Shown here in pieces: positions 52,775-62,232 of a stretch of DNA of 64,000 nt; positions within the stretch are counted from its first letter, which is position 1, and the number at the start of each line of letters is the position of its first letter. The notes beneath the pieces were generated by a model. It was not told the origin of the DNA, searched no databases, and saw nothing but the letters and a program-made list of their open reading frames with translations. Both the position numbers and the translations under genes were made by a program. Source of the stretch: Trinickia acidisoli (GTDB taxonomy: Bacteria > Pseudomonadota > Gammaproteobacteria > Burkholderiales > Burkholderiaceae); assembly GCF_017315725.1 (NCBI RefSeq), contig NZ_JAFLRG010000001.1, positions 3,596,001 to 3,660,000 of the forward strand, read 5' to 3'.

Positions 52775-53746
52775 TCAATGCCGTGCGCCGGCGCTCGCCG
52801 CATCGGGCCACGCGAAGCCCGGCTCGCCCGGCCCCGGCTGCGCACGCCCCACGCCGAACAACAGGCTCCTCGGGCTCGTGCTGAAGGCGTCGGCCGCGCG
52901 ATCGACTGCCCGCGCCGCGCCGCTCACGTCGGTCGCGAGCGCGTTCATCCGCGGCAGCGTTTCGTAGTCGAGCCGCGCCGACATCTCCAGCAGCGACGCA
53001 TTCATCGTCGCGAGCGCGCCGCGCGCCCGATCGGCCGCCGAACCGATCTTGTTCAAGTTCGAGACGAGCGGCCCGTTCGATGCCGACAGCGTCGTGACGA
53101 GCGCGTTCGTCGCCGCAAGCGTGCGCGTGAACTGGTCCATCGCGCCCGGCAATCGCGACACCGCCGGCTGCACCGCTTGCGCGAGCGTCGTGACCGCGTC
53201 GGCCGCATGCTGCAGGCTCGCCGCCGTCGCCATCAACTGCATGCGCGTTGGGTCCGACAGCATCGCGTCCGCATGCGCGGCCACGCTTTGCAACTCGCTG
53301 AGCAACGCGTCGCCGCGCTCTTGCAATTGATCGAGCAAGCCTGGGCGCATCGGTAGCTGCGCAACGTGGTGCGCGGAGCTCGGCACCGGAGTCGGATCCG
53401 CGCCCGTATCGTCGAGTTGCACGAAGGCGATGCCGGTAACGCCCTGCAGGCCGAGACTGCCGAACGTCGAGCGCGTGATCGGCGCGTTCTTGTCGACGAG
53501 GATGCGGATGACGATGGTCCCCGGTGAAGCGCGATCGAAATGGATCGATTGCACCTTGCCCACTTCGAGGCCGCGATAGCGCACGTCGGCATCGGTCGAG
53601 AGCCCCGTCACGTTCGTGTGCGAAATCAAATCGTACGGTACGCGCACGGTGCGATCGAGATTGAACCAGAATACGGCCAGCGCGATCGTGACGCCGAGTC
53701 CAATCGTGAAGAGCCCAGCCCAAAATGCGTGCGATTTGTTTTCCAT
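52775..53746 (-). CDS. MCE-domain lipid-binding protein (MlaD-like)
   Basis: Inner-membrane-anchored periplasmic protein whose MCE domain forms a ring that carries phospholipids. One helix (about 9-29) is followed by an MCE domain (about 38-118) with VTGLSTDADVRYRGLEVGKVQSIHFD, read in part, and then a long helical region (about 150-300) typical of the longer MlaD/Mce proteins. Length is 323 residues. It lies 54 bp after the ATPase gene and 55 bp before the lipoprotein gene. Confidence 0.92.
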   Translation of the reverse strand: MENKSHAFWAGLFTIGLGVTIALAVFWFNLDRTVRVPYDLISHTNVTGLSTDADVRYRGLEVGKVQSIHFDRASPGTIVIRILVDKNAPITRSTFGSLGLQGVTGIAFVQLDDTGADPTPVPSSAHHVAQLPMRPGLLDQLQERGDALLSELQSVAAHADAMLSDPTRMQLMATAASLQHAADAVTTLAQAVQPAVSRLPGAMDQFTRTLAATNALVTTLSASNGPLVSNLNKIGSAADRARGALATMNASLLEMSARLDYETLPRMNALATDVSGAARAVDRAADAFSTSPRSLLFGVGRAQPGPGEPGFAWPDAASAGARH

Positions 53747-53800
53747 TCGCTTTCGTCCCGTCGTTGAGCGCAGTGCGTCAAACAGCGGCGCGCCGTCGCG

Positions 53801-54679
53801 TCATAGCGGCACCTCCGCCGACGCGGACGCGAGCGCGGCCGGCGGCAACTTGGCACGGCGCTCGGGCGGCAGCGCCTGCAGCGCCCGCCGGCCGCGCCGG
53901 CCGAGAAAAAACGCGCGGATGAACGGATGGTCCACCGCCGCCGCCTCCTCGATCGGTGCGGCAACGAGCACGCGCCGGTCGGCGATGACAGCGACGCGCG
54001 TCGACAGCGCAGCCATCGTGTCGAGATCGTGCGTCACCATGACGACGGTCAAGCCGAGCGCGCGATGCAGCGTCGCGATCAGTTCGACGAAGTCTTCCGA
54101 CGCCTTCGGGTCGAGCCCGGCCGTCGGCTCGTCGAGAAACAGCAACTCCGGCTCGAGCGCGAGCGCTCGAGCAATGCCCACGCGCTTGATCATGCCGCCC
54201 GAGAGCGCCGCGGGCATCTTCGACGCATCCTTGCAGGGCAGCCCGACCATCTCGAGTTTGAGCATGACGATGTCGTGCAACAGCGGGGCCGGCACGCGGC
54301 CGAGCTCGCGAATCGGCTGCGCGACGTTGTCGAAGACCGACATCGACGAAAACAGCGCGCCTTGCTGAAACAGCATGCCCACGCGGCTGCGCATGACGTG
54401 CGCCGTTTGTTCGTCGATCGTCGACGTATCGCGCCCGAACACGGCGATCGTGCCCGAGGTGGGCGCCTCGAGCCCGAGAATTTGGCGAACCAGCGTCGTC
54501 TTGCCCGATCCCGATCCGCCGACGATCGAGACGATTTCCCCGCGTCGCACGTCGAAATCCAAGTGCTCATGCACCACCATGCCGCCGTAGCGCTTGGTCA
54601 GATCGCGCACCTCGATCACGCGCTCGGCAATCGCGGGCGGCGGACGGTTGCGCACGGCGGCGGAGAGCGGCGCGGTCAT
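53801..54679 (-). CDS. ABC transporter ATP-binding protein (MlaF-like)
   Basis: Cytosolic ATPase that powers lipid transport with the MlaE-like permease. Walker A is GGSGSGKTT, the signature is LSGGMIKRVGIARAL (Met in place of the usual Gln), Walker B is LLFLDEPTAGLDP, and the H-loop is VMVTHDL. The ATG at 54679 overlaps the permease stop as ATGA (4 bases), a clear sign of coupling. The product has 292 residues. Variant LSGGM is typical of the Mla/Ttg2 group. Confidence 0.93.
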   Translation of the reverse strand: MTAPLSAAVRNRPPPAIAERVIEVRDLTKRYGGMVVHEHLDFDVRRGEIVSIVGGSGSGKTTLVRQILGLEAPTSGTIAVFGRDTSTIDEQTAHVMRSRVGMLFQQGALFSSMSVFDNVAQPIRELGRVPAPLLHDIVMLKLEMVGLPCKDASKMPAALSGGMIKRVGIARALALEPELLFLDEPTAGLDPKASEDFVELIATLHRALGLTVVMVTHDLDTMAALSTRVAVIADRRVLVAAPIEEAAAVDHPFIRAFFLGRRGRRALQALPPERRAKLPPAALASASAEVPL

Positions 54680-55803
54680 AGCCCCACGTTCTGGAAGACG
54701 ATGGCGAAAATCGCATCGGCCAAGATGACGACCGTGATCGACGAGACGACGGACGCCGTCGTGCCCGTCCCGAGGCTTTGCGAATTCGGCTTGATGCGAA
54801 AACCGAAGTGGCAGGCGACGAGCGCGATCAGCATGCCGAACACGACGCCCTTGCCGAGCCCGATCCACAGGTTCGCGATCGGCACGACGCTCGGCAATCC
54901 CTTCGCGAAGTATCCCACGTCGATGCCGAGCACGAGTCGCGCCGCGAGCGCGCCGCCGGCCAGCGCGACGATGTTGGTCCACATGACGAGCAGCGGCATC
55001 GCCACCGACAGCGCCACGACGCGCGGCAGCACGAGGCGCAGCCCCAGCGCAATTCCCATGACGCGCATGGCGTCGAGCTCTTCGGTCACGCGCATGGCGC
55101 CGATCTGCGCCGTGATGGCCGATCCCGAGCGCCCAGCGACGAGTATCGCGGACAGCACGGGACCGAGCTCGCGAATCACGGCGAGGCCAAGGATATTGAC
55201 GATGAATTGATTCGCGCCGAACAGCCGCAGTTGCTGCGCCGATAAGTAGCTGAGCACGATGCCGATCAAGAACGCGACGAGCGCGGTGATCGGCAGCGCC
55301 TTCGCCCCGGCGCTGTAGATGTTCGCCGAGATTTCGAGCCACGGCGCACGCGCCGGACGGCGCAGCACCGTCAGCATGTCGAGCACGAAACGGCCGAACA
55401 TCGCCAAGCCGCCGTAGGCGTGGTCGGCAAAACCCAGGACCGAACGGCCCAGCGCCGTGACGATATCGACGCGCTCGACGGGCTCGGGGCTCTCGCGCTG
55501 GGCTTCGAGCAGGACAATCCGCGCGAAGATGTCCCGCTGCGTATCGGTGAGCGTGATCTGTTCGGGCATCTTGCGGCCCCACACGCGCCACAGCGCCTGC
55601 CCGCCGACGTGATCCATTCGCTCGACGCCTGACAAGTCCCATTGCGCGGGCGCCGCGCGCGCGAGCGCGGCCAGACGCGAGGTGGCGCCGGCCCGGGCGC
55701 GGTCGCGCGCGAGCGCCAGCGCGGTCCACTGTCCGGACAGCGTGACGAGCGGGCCTCGGCTGCCGGTGTCGATCCGCAAGCCGGGCGGGGTATCGAAGTC
55801 CAA
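54676..55803 (-). CDS. MlaE-type permease with N-terminal STAS domain
   Basis: Inner-membrane permease of an Mce-type lipid transporter. Residues about 10-100 are a STAS-like domain (WDLSGVERMDHVGGQALWRVWG), which in other systems is a separate MlaB protein; residues about 130-375 are the MlaE domain with about five helices, including the EXXXG-like VIRELGPVLSAILVAGRSGSAI, read in parts. Length is 375 residues. It leads the operon and overlaps the ATPase gene by 4 bases. The transported lipid and direction are not known. Confidence 0.92.
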   Translation of the reverse strand: MDFDTPPGLRIDTGSRGPLVTLSGQWTALALARDRARAGATSRLAALARAAPAQWDLSGVERMDHVGGQALWRVWGRKMPEQITLTDTQRDIFARIVLLEAQRESPEPVERVDIVTALGRSVLGFADHAYGGLAMFGRFVLDMLTVLRRPARAPWLEISANIYSAGAKALPITALVAFLIGIVLSYLSAQQLRLFGANQFIVNILGLAVIRELGPVLSAILVAGRSGSAITAQIGAMRVTEELDAMRVMGIALGLRLVLPRVVALSVAMPLLVMWTNIVALAGGALAARLVLGIDVGYFAKGLPSVVPIANLWIGLGKGVVFGMLIALVACHFGFRIKPNSQSLGTGTTASVVSSITVVILADAIFAIVFQNVGL

Positions 55804-55992
55804 GAAAGGAAAGCCCTACGCGATGAACTGAACTGGGGCCATTGTAGCGGGCCGCGGGCCGGCAACGCCTTGGAAAGCGGCCCTCGGCTCGCTACGCGGC
55901 GAACCCGCATGCGGCAACCGGACCGCATTGCATTTGACGCGCCGCAACACGTTTGGCGCGCCGCAATCCGCCGGCCCCACTACAATACGGCC

Positions 55993-56916
55993 ATGACCGA
56001 TACCCATTTCCCTCCCCCGATCAATGGCTCCGCGGCGAACGGTCGCGCCGACGACTGGCGCATCGACCGCGAACGCGCACGCGCCGGCGGCGCTGGCACG
56101 ATTCCGTCGGAGGCGCTCGAGATCGTCGACGAGACGGCTTCGACCAACACCGACCTCATGGCGCGCATGAAGGCGTTGCCGCGCGAGCGCGTCGCACCGG
56201 GCGTACATGCCGTGCGGGCGGCTTACCGGCAAACGGCGGGGCGCGGACGACAGGGCCGTAGTTGGCAGGCGAGCCCGGGCAACGCGCTGACGTTCTCGCT
56301 CGCGTGCGTGCTGCCGCGTCCGCTCGCGGGGCTCGCCGGGCTCAGCCTGGCGACGGGCGTAGCCGTGGTCGACTCGCTCGCGCGCCTGATGCCGGGCGAA
56401 GCCGCGCGGCTCGCGCTCAAATGGCCGAACGACGTACTGCTCGACGGCCGCAAGCTCGCCGGGATTCTGATCGAGACGGCTTGGAGCACCGCGAGCGCCA
56501 GCGCCGTCGTCATCGGCGTCGGCATCAACGTGCGCCGTGACGAGGCGCTCGAAGCGGAACTCGAGGCCGCTGCCGCGGGGGCGCCCGCCCAGGCACGCGC
56601 CACGCCGCCGGCTGCGCTCTCGCAGGCGCTCCCGAGCGCCAATCTGACCGACACGCTGGCAGTCGCCCTCAAAGCGCTGACGGAGATGATCGAGCGCTTC
56701 GGCACGCATGGCTTCGCGCCGTTCGTCGACCGCTGGAACGCGTGCCACGCTTACGCGAATCGCGAGGTCGTGCTGATCGACAAGGGAGTCGAGCTCGCGC
56801 GCGGTATCGCGACAGGCGTCGACGGCTCCGGCCAGTTGCTGCTGTCGACCGACGCGGGGATGCAAGCCATCGCGACGGGCGACGTCTCGCTGCGGCTCGT
56901 CGACGATGCTTCATGA
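55993..56916 (+). CDS. birA: Biotin-[acetyl-CoA-carboxylase] ligase
   Basis: Attaches biotin to acetyl-CoA carboxylase and other carboxylases. The catalytic core has [17 protein letters not shown] (biotinyl-AMP loop), [20 protein letters not shown] and VVIGVGINV. It has no N-terminal DNA-binding domain, so it is a ligase only, not a bio repressor. The ATG at 55993 is 6 bases after TACAAT (55981-55986 region), so the message may be leaderless. Length is 307 residues. It overlaps coaX by 4 bases (ATGA). Confidence 0.94.
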   Translation: MTDTHFPPPINGSAANGRADDWRIDRERARAGGAGTIPSEALEIVDETASTNTDLMARMKALPRERVAPGVHAVRAAYRQTAGRGRQGRSWQASPGNALTFSLACVLPRPLAGLAGLSLATGVAVVDSLARLMPGEAARLALKWPNDVLLDGRKLAGILIETAWSTASASAVVIGVGINVRRDEALEAELEAAAAGAPAQARATPPAALSQALPSANLTDTLAVALKALTEMIERFGTHGFAPFVDRWNACHAYANREVVLIDKGVELARGIATGVDGSGQLLLSTDAGMQAIATGDVSLRLVDDAS

Positions 56917-57788
56917 GCGGCCGCACGCCGTTCCTGTTGATCGACGCCGGCAACAGCCGCGTGAAATGGGCGCTGGCCGATGAACACGGCGCATTCTTGC
57001 GCAGCGGCGTGTTCGCACATGCATTGGGCGCCGATGCCAGTTCCGGCGAGCGGCAGGAAAGCGCCCGAGCGGACGCCGGCGAGTTCTGTGCGCCCAGTGC
57101 GCAGGAGCCCGTAGAATGGGCCGCGCTTCCCGCCCCGGGCGGTGCCTGGATTTCGAATGTCGCGGGCGAAGCCGTTGCCGAGCGGCTCGCGGCGCTACTC
57201 GACGCACGTTGGCCGGGCCTGTCGCGCACCTTCATTCGCGCATGCGCGCGGCAATGCGGGGTCGTCAACGGCTACGGCAGTCCCGAACGGCTCGGCAGCG
57301 ACCGCTGGGCGGGCCTGATCGGCGCGCACGCTGCGTTTCCGGGCGAGCCGCTGCTGATCGCGACACTCGGCACGGCGACGACGCTCGAAGCGCTGACAGC
57401 CGACGGCTGCTTCGTGGGTGGGATGATCGCACCAGGCTGGTCGCTGATGATGCGCTCGCTCGGCGAGCACACGGCACAGTTGCCGACGCTGGCCGCCGAC
57501 TCGGCGGGCACGCTCGTGGGCGCCGCGCTCGCGCGGCACTGGTTCGCGACCGACACGCACCACGCGATCGCGGCGGGTTCCTTGCTCGGGCAAGCCGGGC
57601 TCATCGAGCGAGCGTGGCGCGAACTTTGCCGCGCCTGGGAGGCGCCGGTGCGCCTGGTCGTCGGCGGCGGTGCGGCGGCGCAGGTCACCGCCGCGCTCGA
57701 CGCGCCGTACACGCGCCACGACACGCTGGTGCTCTCGGGGCTCGCGCTGATCGCGGCGAACGACGAGGCGTCGGCGTCAAAGGGATGA
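56913..57788 (+). CDS. coaX: Type III pantothenate kinase
   Basis: Phosphorylates pantothenate, the first step of coenzyme A synthesis. The ASKHA-type fold shows [14 protein letters not shown] at the start, [19 protein letters not shown] in the middle with the catalytic Asp, and [15 protein letters not shown]. Length is 291 residues including a polar insert at about 45-68. The ATG at 56913 overlaps the birA stop. Type III kinases are the usual form in Burkholderia. Confidence 0.95.
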   Translation: MSGRTPFLLIDAGNSRVKWALADEHGAFLRSGVFAHALGADASSGERQESARADAGEFCAPSAQEPVEWAALPAPGGAWISNVAGEAVAERLAALLDARWPGLSRTFIRACARQCGVVNGYGSPERLGSDRWAGLIGAHAAFPGEPLLIATLGTATTLEALTADGCFVGGMIAPGWSLMMRSLGEHTAQLPTLAADSAGTLVGAALARHWFATDTHHAIAAGSLLGQAGLIERAWRELCRAWEAPVRLVVGGGAAAQVTAALDAPYTRHDTLVLSGLALIAANDEASASKG

Positions 57789-57823
57789 ACACGCAGGGGT
57801 ATGAACAATAAGGAGACGAAACG

Positions 57824-58063
57824 ATGTTGCGTTGGCTGATCGCCATTTTGTTTCTCGCCAATTTGATCGCATTCGCTCTGGCGAGCGGCATGCTCGGGCC
57901 GCTGCCGGCAGCAGGGACACGCGAGCCCCATCACCTGGAACGCCAAATCCATCCAGAGTGGCTGAAGGCGCAACCCATCTCGGAAGCCGAATCCGCAGAA
58001 CAAGCCATCGTCGGTCAGCCCGACCCGACGCCCTCCATCACGGCCGCACCGCTCGGCGGGTAA
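57824..58063 (+). CDS. Small membrane-anchored protein of unknown function
   Basis: A 79-residue protein with an N-terminal helix (about 3-21) and a polar tail rich in Pro, Glu and Ala, including RQIHPEWLKAQPI. It follows coaX by 35 bp with AAGGAGACGAAACG just before its ATG, a strong ribosome site, so it is very likely real and in the birA-coaX operon. As I recall, Burkholderia relatives can have a longer protein here with a C-terminal SPOR domain; that domain is absent here. Function is unknown. Confidence 0.8.
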   Translation: MLRWLIAILFLANLIAFALASGMLGPLPAAGTREPHHLERQIHPEWLKAQPISEAESAEQAIVGQPDPTPSITAAPLGG

Positions 58064-58135
58064 CCGGATGCTCGCCACGGGCGACCGGCCCGTCGCCCGC
58101 TCTCGTGCCTAGCGCCTAGCGCGCAAGGCATCCGA

Positions 58136-58630
58136 TTACGCCTTGCCCGCCTGCGCGCGCACCTTCTTGAGCAACGCAGTCGTCGAGCGCTCGTGCTCGA
58201 ACGCAATCGCGAGCGCTCGCCCCCCCCATCCGCGCACGAGCGCCGATTCGGGTAGCGCATCCATGTCGTAATCGCCGCCTTTGACGAGCACGTCCGGCCG
58301 CAGCGCCCCGATCAGTTCGACGGGCGTCTGCTCATCGAACCTCACGACCCAATCGACGCTTTCGAGTGAGGCAAGCAGCGCCATCCGGTCGTCCTCGGCG
58401 TTGATCGGCCGGTCGTCCCCCTTGCCCAGCCTGCGCACCGATGCGTCGCTGTTCACCCCGACGATGAGACAAGCGCCAAGCGCCTTCGCTCGCGCCAGGT
58501 AGGTGACGTGGCCGCGATGCAGGATGTCGAACACGCCGTTCGTGAAGACGACGGGCGCAACGAGCGTGTCGCGCCGGGCGACGAGCGCTTCGCGGGTCAT
58601 GATCTTGCGTTCGAACGAAACGAGAGACAT
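58136..58630 (-). CDS. rfaE2: D-glycero-beta-D-manno-heptose 1-phosphate adenylyltransferase
   Basis: Makes ADP-heptose for lipopolysaccharide core. The nucleotidyltransferase motif is VFTNGVFDILHRGHVTYL with the HxGH element, followed by NSDASVRRLGKG and the KGGDYD segment. It is the separate adenylyltransferase domain (164 residues) without the kinase half found in the fused HldE, so a separate kinase gene must exist elsewhere. It converges with the small membrane gene. Confidence 0.94.
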   Translation of the reverse strand: MSLVSFERKIMTREALVARRDTLVAPVVFTNGVFDILHRGHVTYLARAKALGACLIVGVNSDASVRRLGKGDDRPINAEDDRMALLASLESVDWVVRFDEQTPVELIGALRPDVLVKGGDYDMDALPESALVRGWGGRALAIAFEHERSTTALLKKVRAQAGKA

Positions 58631-58699
58631 AGGCGAGAAAATCCGATCGGCGCCGGACTGCCCGCTCGCTGCGGCCTACCGGCTGGCGTCCTAATGACG

Positions 58700-58742
58700 A
58701 AAAGCCCGCCGGTTCGAGGAACATTCCCTCGCGCCGACGGGC
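58700..58742 (-). terminator. Terminator of the ferritin-like gene
   Basis: A 16-bp stem with a few mismatches (58704-58719 with 58727-58742) is followed on the minus strand by TTTT. It begins 23 bases after the stop of the di-iron protein gene. Confidence 0.7.
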
Positions 58743-58764
58743 TCGACGAATCGATGCCGTGAAT

Positions 58765-59637
58765 TTAAGCGGCTTGGTGCTCGGCCGAACCCTGCGCCTG
58801 CAGCCGCGACGCGACTTCCTTGCGATAACGGTTCAACTCTTGAGCCGTCGTGAACGTGCGCTCGAACAGAAGCGAGAGGTTGTGCAAAATGCGCTCGATG
58901 ACCTTCTTCTCCCAGCCGTCGTCGAAACGGATCTGCTCGTCGAGCCAGCGCTCGAGCCATTCGGGATCGGGCAGCCGCGATTGGATCGTGTCGCGCGGAA
59001 ACAAATCGCGGTTCACGTGCAGGTTCGTCGGATGGAGCGGCTTTTCGGTGCGGCGCGCCGATGCCATCAGCACGCCGATTTTCGCGAACGCGGCACGCGC
59101 CACGTCGCCGCAGTTCGTCAGCGCCTTCTTCATGTAACGCAGGTAGGCGCCGCCGTGGCGTGCCTCGTCGCGCGAGATCGTTTCGTAGATGTGCTTGATC
59201 ACGGGCTCCGTGTGCCATTCGGCGGCACGGCGATACCAGTGGTTCAACCGGATCTCGCCGCAAAAATGCAGCATCAGCGTCTCGAGCGGGGGCGCCGGAT
59301 CGAATTCGAAGCGCACGGCGTGCAGTTCGGCTTCCGTCGGCACCATCTCGGGCTTGAAACGGCGCAGGTACTCCATCAGGACCAGCGAATGCTTTTGCTC
59401 CTCGAAGAACCAAACGCTCATGAACGCGGAGAAGTCGCTGTCGTGGTGATTGTCGCGCAGGAACATCTCCGTCGCCGGCAGCGCCGACCATTCGGTGATG
59501 GCGTTCATCTTGATCGTCGTCGCCTGCTCGTCGGTCAGCATCGACGCGTCGAACTTGTCCCAGGGAATGTCCTTCTCCATATCCCATCGGACGGATTCGA
59601 GCGATTTGTAAAGTTCCGGATAAAGCATGGTGTTCAT
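58765..59637 (-). CDS. Di-iron ferritin-like protein
   Basis: A 290-residue helical protein with a carboxylate-bridged di-iron pattern: E49, E80-xx-H83 (WFFEEQKHS), E128 (FCGEIRLNHW) and E158-xx-H161 (SRDEARHG). This fits the ferritin-like superfamily of acyl-ACP desaturases and N-oxygenases, and the spacing is close to soluble desaturases. The ATG at 59637 is chosen with GGTGGGA upstream; an ATG 9 bases in is possible. It ends in its own terminator and begins after a 391-bp gap, so it is a single-gene unit. Substrate is unknown. Confidence 0.85.
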   Translation of the reverse strand: MNTMLYPELYKSLESVRWDMEKDIPWDKFDASMLTDEQATTIKMNAITEWSALPATEMFLRDNHHDSDFSAFMSVWFFEEQKHSLVLMEYLRRFKPEMVPTEAELHAVRFEFDPAPPLETLMLHFCGEIRLNHWYRRAAEWHTEPVIKHIYETISRDEARHGGAYLRYMKKALTNCGDVARAAFAKIGVLMASARRTEKPLHPTNLHVNRDLFPRDTIQSRLPDPEWLERWLDEQIRFDDGWEKKVIERILHNLSLLFERTFTTAQELNRYRKEVASRLQAQGSAEHQAA

Positions 59638-60028
59638 AGGTCCCACCCCTGGTCTGCCCATTACAACTCGTATGACTATTGTCGCGCGCGTGCTCGATCA
59701 CCGCGCCGACGCGGCAAAAAGCACTCAATTTTACGTTGCGATCGCGTCCGTTTATTGATCGAACTCAAAGCCGGACGAGCGGCGATACCCCCGCGCGGAA
59801 AGACATCGGCCGACGCCAACCGCCTCGGGCGATGATCGAACGCGGCGCCGCGCTTCGCGCCGAGCCCCTGGTCGTGTCCGGCGAACAGCGGCGCAACGGC
59901 CTGCCGCGATCATGGTTTTTCGGTGTTCGCCCACGGATCGTAATCTTTGAAATGATAGCACGCGCCGCCGACGCCACAGCCCTCCGGACAAGCCCGACGT
60001 GCCGCTGCAACAGCACGCCGGCGGGACT
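59638..60028. other. Gap upstream of the ferritin-like gene
   Basis: A 391-bp gap between the patatin stop and the di-iron protein start. It must hold the promoter of the latter, but no -35/-10 pair stands out. No gene, repeat or palindrome of note was seen. Confidence 0.5.
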
Positions 60029-61270
60029 TTAGCGGCCGCCTTGCGTCGCCCGCGCGCCCACGTTCGGGGCGCCGGCACCGGTTGCCGCCCCGTTTGCGCC
60101 GTTCGCCTCGCCTGGGTTCAGGGTCGCGCGTATCCATTCGGTCAGCAGCTCGCGTTGCGCAAGCGCGTCTCGAAAACCGAGGTCGATCAGTTCGCGCGCG
60201 AATTCGGCTTCGAACAGCAAGTAGCTCGCGAACGACGCGCCCGCCGCGCGGTTGCCGCCGACGGCGCCGAGCAGCCCCCGCACCGTTAGCGGCAGACGCT
60301 TGAGGTGCCGCACCGCCATGAGTTCGATGCGCTCGCTCGGCGCGATCGGCAGCACGTCCACGTGGCGCCAGCCGCTCTCGGGCTCGACGTGCTGCGGCAG
60401 GTGGCGAATCATGCGGTTGATGTGCTCGATGCGTTCGATGTCGGCGCCGATCGAATCGAGAAAAACGCTCGCGAGCACCTGTTGACCGATCTGCGCAAGC
60501 GACGGATAGCCGCTTTGGAGCCCGGCCGCCGCCGGCACTTCGGGACGCGGTGTTGCCGCGCCGAGCACGACGATACGCTGAGCGCCGAAGTGGATCGCGG
60601 GGCTCAGCGGAGCGATTTGCCGGATCGAGCCGTCGCCGAAATATTCGACGCAGCCGTCGAGATCGAGCGGCACGGCCGGAAAGAGAAACGGGATCGCCGC
60701 CGACGCGAGCAAGTGCGCAGGCTGCAGCGACACCATGCGCGCCCCGCGCTGCGCACGCCGCCAGGACTGGATCGGCTCCTCCGCCTGGTAGAACGTCAGG
60801 TGCCGGCCGCTCGAGTAGCTGAGCGCCGTGATCGACAGCGCGTGCAGCGCATGCGCGTCGAGCATCTCGCCGATGCGCGCGAAGTCGAGCGCTCCGTGCA
60901 GCAGATCGGCGAGCGGGCTGTTGTCGAACAGCGCCCGGGGCGAACGCCGCACGGCCCAGCCGAAGCTCATCGTCGCGAGCCAGCGCGCGCCGGCCGCGGC
61001 CACCCCACGCCAATCGGTGCGATAGACCTGTGGTGCGCGAACGTGCGACCAAAAATCGATGAGCCGGCCCACGCCGAGCGCGAAGTCGTCCGCGTGGCTC
61101 GCGATCGAGGCCGCGTTGATCGCGCCGGCCGACGTCCCGCAGATGATCGTGAACGGCGAGCCGCGATGAAGCGGCGCCACCTCCTGCGCGATTTGCGCGA
61201 GCGCTTTGAGCGCCCCGACTTGGTAAGCGGCCCGCGCGCCGCCTCCCATCAGGACCAGCGCAAGGCGCAC
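60029..61270 (-). CDS. Patatin-like phospholipase
   Basis: A 413-residue serine lipase-like protein with the oxyanion loop MGGGARAAYQVG at the start, the nucleophile S47 in CGTSAGAIN, and the catalytic Asp in the FGDGSIRQ motif near 219. The C terminus is Gly/Ala-rich. No signal peptide, so it is probably cytosolic. It lies 85 bp after phaM. In polyester-storing bacteria patatin proteins can act on granule lipids or polymer, but this is only positional inference. Confidence 0.88.
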   Translation of the reverse strand: MRLALVLMGGGARAAYQVGALKALAQIAQEVAPLHRGSPFTIICGTSAGAINAASIASHADDFALGVGRLIDFWSHVRAPQVYRTDWRGVAAAGARWLATMSFGWAVRRSPRALFDNSPLADLLHGALDFARIGEMLDAHALHALSITALSYSSGRHLTFYQAEEPIQSWRRAQRGARMVSLQPAHLLASAAIPFLFPAVPLDLDGCVEYFGDGSIRQIAPLSPAIHFGAQRIVVLGAATPRPEVPAAAGLQSGYPSLAQIGQQVLASVFLDSIGADIERIEHINRMIRHLPQHVEPESGWRHVDVLPIAPSERIELMAVRHLKRLPLTVRGLLGAVGGNRAAGASFASYLLFEAEFARELIDLGFRDALAQRELLTEWIRATLNPGEANGANGAATGAGAPNVGARATQGGR

Positions 61271-61355
61271 GGCAAACGACCGACGGTCAGGAGCAGTGCC
61301 GGGCCTTCGTCCGGCGTACTAGGCGAGTCGGCGGACCGACGCTGATCGGCGCGCG

Positions 61356-62192
61356 TCATTTTTCCCCGCGCGCCGCGCCGCTGCTCGATCCAGTTGGGCT
61401 ATTCGCACCGCTTTTGCGCGCGGGCGCGCGCTTGGCGGCCGGCTTGGCCGGCTTGGCCGTCGACGCGGCGCTGCCGTCCTGGGCCTTGGCTCCCTGCGCG
61501 CGGGCGCCGCCGGCCTGCTTCGGCGAAGCCGCCTTCGCGCCGGCCTCGCTATCCGAGCCGGGCTGTGTCATCGCGAACGCGGCGAGCTGGTTGAACTGCG
61601 ACTGCAGCAAGTTCCACCACCCCGCGGGATCGAACGCGGCGTTGCCAGCTTCGTCTGCCTGCGTGCCGGAACCCTGCGTGTCGCCGGCCGCATCGGCATT
61701 GCCGCCTGTACTGCCTGCGCTGCCGCCCGCGTCGCTCGGCCGGCTCGACGCAGGCGCACTACCCGCCGAAGCGCCCCACGGCGAGGACGAACTCGCTTTC
61801 GTAGCCGCCGGCTGTGCGCGCTCGGGCGGCTGCGTCATCGACGCCTGCGCGAACGCGCCGAACGCGCGCAGCGTCGCCAGCGTCGAGCGCTGCACTTCGA
61901 GCGCCTGAATCGCCGATTGCAGCATGTTCAGATTGAGCTTGAGCCATTGCTCGACGGCGCGCATGTCGGTGATGCGCTTGTCGAGCTCCTCGACGTTCAT
62001 GAGCGGCGACATCATGTCCGACATCGCGGTGAGCGGCGAGCCGAAGCCTTGCGCCGTCCCCGGCTGCATCCCCGGAAACGCCGCACCGAACGGCGTCAGG
62101 CGCATCATGTCCCACATCTTGTCGAGCATCTCCGCGGGCGGAAAGCCCGGAAAGCCAGGGAAAGGCGGCTTATCGCCGGCAGTGTCGGTCAT
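61356..62192 (-). CDS. phaM: PhaM-like polyhydroxyalkanoate granule protein
   Basis: Likely homologue of PhaM, which activates PHA synthase and ties granules to the nucleoid. Residues about 1-120 contain a Pro-Phe-Gly start (FPGFPGFPPAEMLDKMWDMM) and a helical region (ELDKRITDMRAVEQWLKLNLNML). The middle is Gly/Ser/Ala-rich and of low complexity. The last 55 residues are Lys/Ala/Pro-rich, like histone H1 tails, and could bind DNA. Length is 278 residues. It follows the crotonase gene by 40 bp and precedes the patatin gene. Confidence 0.83.
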   Translation of the reverse strand: MTDTAGDKPPFPGFPGFPPAEMLDKMWDMMRLTPFGAAFPGMQPGTAQGFGSPLTAMSDMMSPLMNVEELDKRITDMRAVEQWLKLNLNMLQSAIQALEVQRSTLATLRAFGAFAQASMTQPPERAQPAATKASSSSPWGASAGSAPASSRPSDAGGSAGSTGGNADAAGDTQGSGTQADEAGNAAFDPAGWWNLLQSQFNQLAAFAMTQPGSDSEAGAKAASPKQAGGARAQGAKAQDGSAASTAKPAKPAAKRAPARKSGANSPTGSSSGAARGEK

Positions 62193-62232
62193 CGAGTGCT
62201 CCTCCGATACGATCAGAATTCGTCAAGACACA

